This document shows positions 61,161 to 63,470 of a stretch of 63,470 nt of DNA, piece after piece. The position numbers and the translations under genes are program-made. The stretch lies in assembly GCA_016935555.1 (NCBI GenBank), contig JAFGQR010000153.1:1-63470 (forward strand). The letters are read 5' to 3'. Below the pieces are notes generated by a model. The model was not told where the DNA came from. It saw only the letters and a program-made list of their open reading frames with translations, and did not search any database. Position 1 is the stretch's first letter, and every line of letters starts with the position of its first letter. The DNA comes from Verrucomicrobiota bacterium (GTDB lineage Bacteria > Verrucomicrobiota > Verrucomicrobiia > Limisphaerales > JAFGQR01).

Positions 61161-63470
61161 TTACGGCCCGGTCACGCCCACGCGGTAGAAGCGGGGCGGT
61201 TCGCCGGCGGCATTGGTGTCGGTGAACATCGTCGTGCCGACCTGGCCGGGGAGGTTCGTGGCCAGAGGCAGGAACGGTGGGGAAGCACCCAGGTTCGTGC
61301 TGCGCTCCAGGAAGTAGTTCACCCCGACCACGCTTTCCCAGGTCACGTTGATGTCGTTGCCGTCCGAAGACGGAGGCAGCAGGCGCAGCACGGAGAGGGC
61401 GTTGGTGGGATCAATTCGACAACACCATTCCTGCCAGTTGTTCAAGCGATCGCCGTCGGCATCGGTGAAATCCGCCGAGCCGTCGGTGGGCAGGCCGTAT
61501 TGCTGGAGCCACGCGTAAGAAATCGCCGAGGCCGGCGACTGGAGTTCACAGGCGCCAATGTCCACCGTGCCGCCGACGATGCGTGGAAGGCCATCCAAAT
61601 CTTGGGCGCTGGTGACGTAGGCATTGTTGCCGGCGTTGATGCAAGGAGAGTTGGATTGGAGGCGGAAGTTACCGACGGCATAATCCACAAAGACCGGTTC
61701 GTTGGCGATATTTCCAATCCCACTTGTCGGCAGCGGCGTGGTGCAACAGTAGTTAAGCGTGGAGTCAATGGAATTTGGGTCCGAGGGAGCTTCTGCGCCT
61801 TTGTTGTAATAAACAATGCAGTTGTAAAGCGTGGCTCGACAGGCACCGCCGGCACCCCACCCCCTGGCTGAGTTGTCGGTCAGCGTGCAATTGTAAAGGG
61901 TGCCATAGCACGCCCCGCCTCCATAGCCTGCCGAATTACCAGACAACACACAGTTGTACAGGAGACAGTCGTCCGCCCCGCCGCCGCTTTCATCTGACCA
62001 ATTGCCGCTCAGAACACACCCGTAAAGCGTGGCGTTAGCAGCACCGCCGCCCGCTGTATCGTCACTGCCGAGAACCGCATTCCCAATGAGACTACAATTG
62101 TGGAGTGTGCCGCCGCAGGCGCCCCCGCCGGTGGCATCTTCTCCAAGGGCCTCATTGCCGGTCAGGATACAGTTGGTCACGACTCCGCCGGTCTCACTCC
62201 GCACCCCGCCTCCGACCTCGTCGGCGTGCCCGTTGGTGAGCGTGAAGCCGCTCAGCACTGCATTGGCGTCCAGATAGACGCAGCGCATCCACTCCCCTCC
62301 CACAATGAGCGTGGCCTCCGGACCGTTGACGCTCCCCACGGTGATGGGCCTGTCAACCACCACCCGGCTCGCTCCATCCATGTCCCGCTCGCCAGTGGCA
62401 TACACCCCGTTGCTCACGAGCACCAACGCGCCCGCCACAGCCGCATCCACCGCGTCCTGAATGTTGGTGGCCGCTGTCGCCCATGAACTGTAGGGCGGCA
62501 CCGGATTGGTGTTTGCCGCCGTTACGTAATGCACCGCGGCTTCCACGATCTGCACGGCTACGGTGGCGCTGACACCGCCGGGATTGCTGTCGTTGTAGGC
62601 GCGCAAGGTCACCGCATATGCGCCGGGAAGCGCCCAGGCGTGACGGGTGTGCGCCTGGTTGCTGACTACCACCCCGTCCCCGAACTCCCAGGCGCTGGTG
62701 GTGATTCGGCCTTCAATCCGCGCCTGGAACTCCAGCGCGTAGCCCGCTGCTGCATTGGTCCGTGCAGCTTCAATGGCCACGGTCAACGGGCCAGTTACCG
62801 GCCCCGGCCAATACTCGTCGCAGCCGATAGACGGCGGAGAAATCCATGGCTCGCTATCAATGTCCAGACCCGTGGCATACGCGGGATTTCCGGCGGCCCG
62901 GCAGGAGGAGCCGGCGGTGAGGTGCCAGCAGTCGCCCAACTGCGGCTGCGCATCAATATTGCCCACCCCGGCGCCGGGCAATGGGACGGTGCAGCAGTAA
63001 TTGAGCGTGGATTCGAAGTGATTGGGCCCATCGTCGCGCGCTGTGTTGTAATAGACGATGCAGTTGTAGAGGGTGGCTTGATAGGCGCCGCCACCCTCCC
63101 GCTCCGCTGAGTTGTCGGTGAGCGTGCAATTGTAGAGTGTACCACCCAAGACCCCGCCGCCGATGTAGGCTGAATTTTCCGATAAAGAACAGTTCTGAAG
63201 TACTGCGCCTGAGGCCCCGCCGCCCAAGTTGCCGGTCAGAATGCAGTTGGTCAGTGCCCCACCGGACGCTCCACGACCCCAGTTGCCGGTGAGCGTGCAG
63301 TAGGTGAGCGCGCTGTGTTCGACCCCGCCGCCCGCATTTCCGCTCACGGTGCAGTTGCTCAAGGTGCTGTAGGAGGCTCCATGGCCCGAGTTGCCGGCAA
63401 GCAGGCAGTTGCTCAGGGTGCTGTGGCGTGCACCCACGCCGTAGTTGTTGGTCAGGGTGCAGTTGATAAC
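61161..63470 (-). CDS. Surface beta-helix protein with PKD-like domain (N-terminus beyond window)
   Basis: The frame is open through the right edge (reading VINCTLTNNYG into the window), so the gene is 5' truncated. It consists of two right-handed parallel beta-helix blocks made of xxLYNCTLTDNSAxxGGGA repeats, each ended by TLYNCIVYYN and STLNYCCT(V/T)PLP. Between them lies a PKD-like domain (YALEFQARIEGRITTSAWEFGDG to YAVTLRAYNDSNPGG), then a second helix with YVTAANTNPVPPYSSWATAATNIQDAVDAA, the choice-of-anchor/pectate-lyase-like start. The end has a Ca-binding-type DADGDRLNNWQEW and a VNYFLERSTNL module common to Verrucomicrobia secreted proteins. Adhesin or polysaccharide-binding role inferred. 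Confidence 0.83.
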   Translation of the reverse strand, partial: VINCTLTNNYGVGARHSTLSNCLLAGNSGHGASYSTLSNCTVSGNAGGGVEHSALTYCTLTGNWGRGASGGALTNCILTGNLGGGASGAVLQNCSLSENSAYIGGGVLGGTLYNCTLTDNSAEREGGGAYQATLYNCIVYYNTARDDGPNHFESTLNYCCTVPLPGAGVGNIDAQPQLGDCWHLTAGSSCRAAGNPAYATGLDIDSEPWISPPSIGCDEYWPGPVTGPLTVAIEAARTNAAAGYALEFQARIEGRITTSAWEFGDGVVVSNQAHTRHAWALPGAYAVTLRAYNDSNPGGVSATVAVQIVEAAVHYVTAANTNPVPPYSSWATAATNIQDAVDAAVAGALVLVSNGVYATGERDMDGASRVVVDRPITVGSVNGPEATLIVGGEWMRCVYLDANAVLSGFTLTNGHADEVGGGVRSETGGVVTNCILTGNEALGEDATGGGACGGTLHNCSLIGNAVLGSDDTAGGGAANATLYGCVLSGNWSDESGGGADDCLLYNCVLSGNSAGYGGGACYGTLYNCTLTDNSARGWGAGGACRATLYNCIVYYNKGAEAPSDPNSIDSTLNYCCTTPLPTSGIGNIANEPVFVDYAVGNFRLQSNSPCINAGNNAYVTSAQDLDGLPRIVGGTVDIGACELQSPASAISYAWLQQYGLPTDGSADFTDADGDRLNNWQEWCCRIDPTNALSVLRLLPPSSDGNDINVTWESVVGVNYFLERSTNLGASPPFLPLATNLPGQVGTTMFTDTNAAGEPPRFYRVGVTGP

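Noticed and set aside
61161..63470. Repeats with regular GC-rich spacing that could suggest a CRISPR array
   Set aside because: The repeats are protein-coding beta-helix units of variable length in a continuous frame, with no constant direct repeat and spacer pattern.

Overview
The window looks like a chromosomal segment of a Verrucomicrobiota-type bacterium (Pedosphaera/Limisphaera-like). The evidence is indirect but consistent. The DNA is GC-rich and carries many large secreted beta-rich proteins (BspA-type LRR, LamG, Ig-like, beta-helix). There is a lone pseudopilin with the [20 protein letters not shown] signature, two PEP-CTERM proteins, and a scattered sugar-degradation gene set. No tRNA, rRNA or CRISPR array was seen.

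Layout. 1-3 kb: the end of a giant LRR/Ig/InlB-repeat surface protein and a small triplicated non-coding repeat. 3-9 kb: an exported nucleoside hydrolase, a broken kelch gene, a CarH/LitR-type B12 photoreceptor regulator divergent from a triple-fasciclin protein, and a Tat-exported propeller protein. 9-13.5 kb: a Ski2-like helicase converging on glgE. 13.9-17.4 kb: a coupled protease set (a catalytically dead HtrA-like protein, an intact HtrA fused to a DJ-1/PfpI-like domain, and a small exported protein). 17.5-21 kb: an exported protein built like a dikinase (phospho-His and PPDK_N domains). 21-26.3 kb: a conserved exported protein, then a Gfo/Idh/MocA oxidoreductase, VOC protein, creatinase-like M24 protein and M20 peptidase, the last two coupled. 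27-29.4 kb: a TPR-crtQ-crtO operon, the glycosyl/acyl tailoring pair known from staphyloxanthin. 29.5-37.7 kb: a YugP-like protease, then PL11 rhamnogalacturonan lyase, an EEP-fold hydrolase, an esterase and a secreted FAD oxidoreductase fused to adhesion domains. 37.7-46 kb: a LamG/Ig protein behind a pseudopilin, and an uncharacterised exported protein with a large internal duplication.

46-58 kb is a mobile, visibly less GC-rich stretch. A tyrosine integrase gene is split by a 'recombinase in trio' (RIT) element with three overlapping intact tyrosine recombinases and perfect 55-bp terminal inverted repeats. The integrase reading frame resumes on the far side. Beyond it lies a duplicated gene pair (large LamG/beta-helix/lamin-tail protein plus HAF-repeat PEP-CTERM protein). 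The first large gene has an in-frame TGA. The second copy survives only as a 3' remnant, itself split by a 0.3-kb MITE-like element with a 9-bp target duplication. The window ends with an exported TIM-barrel-like protein, a truncated small gene, a zinc-ribbon membrane protein and the C-terminal part of a beta-helix/PKD surface protein.

The strongest leads are the RIT insertion and its asymmetric palindromic right end, the unusual HtrA/DJ-1 set, the exported dikinase-like protein, and the new MITE-like element.
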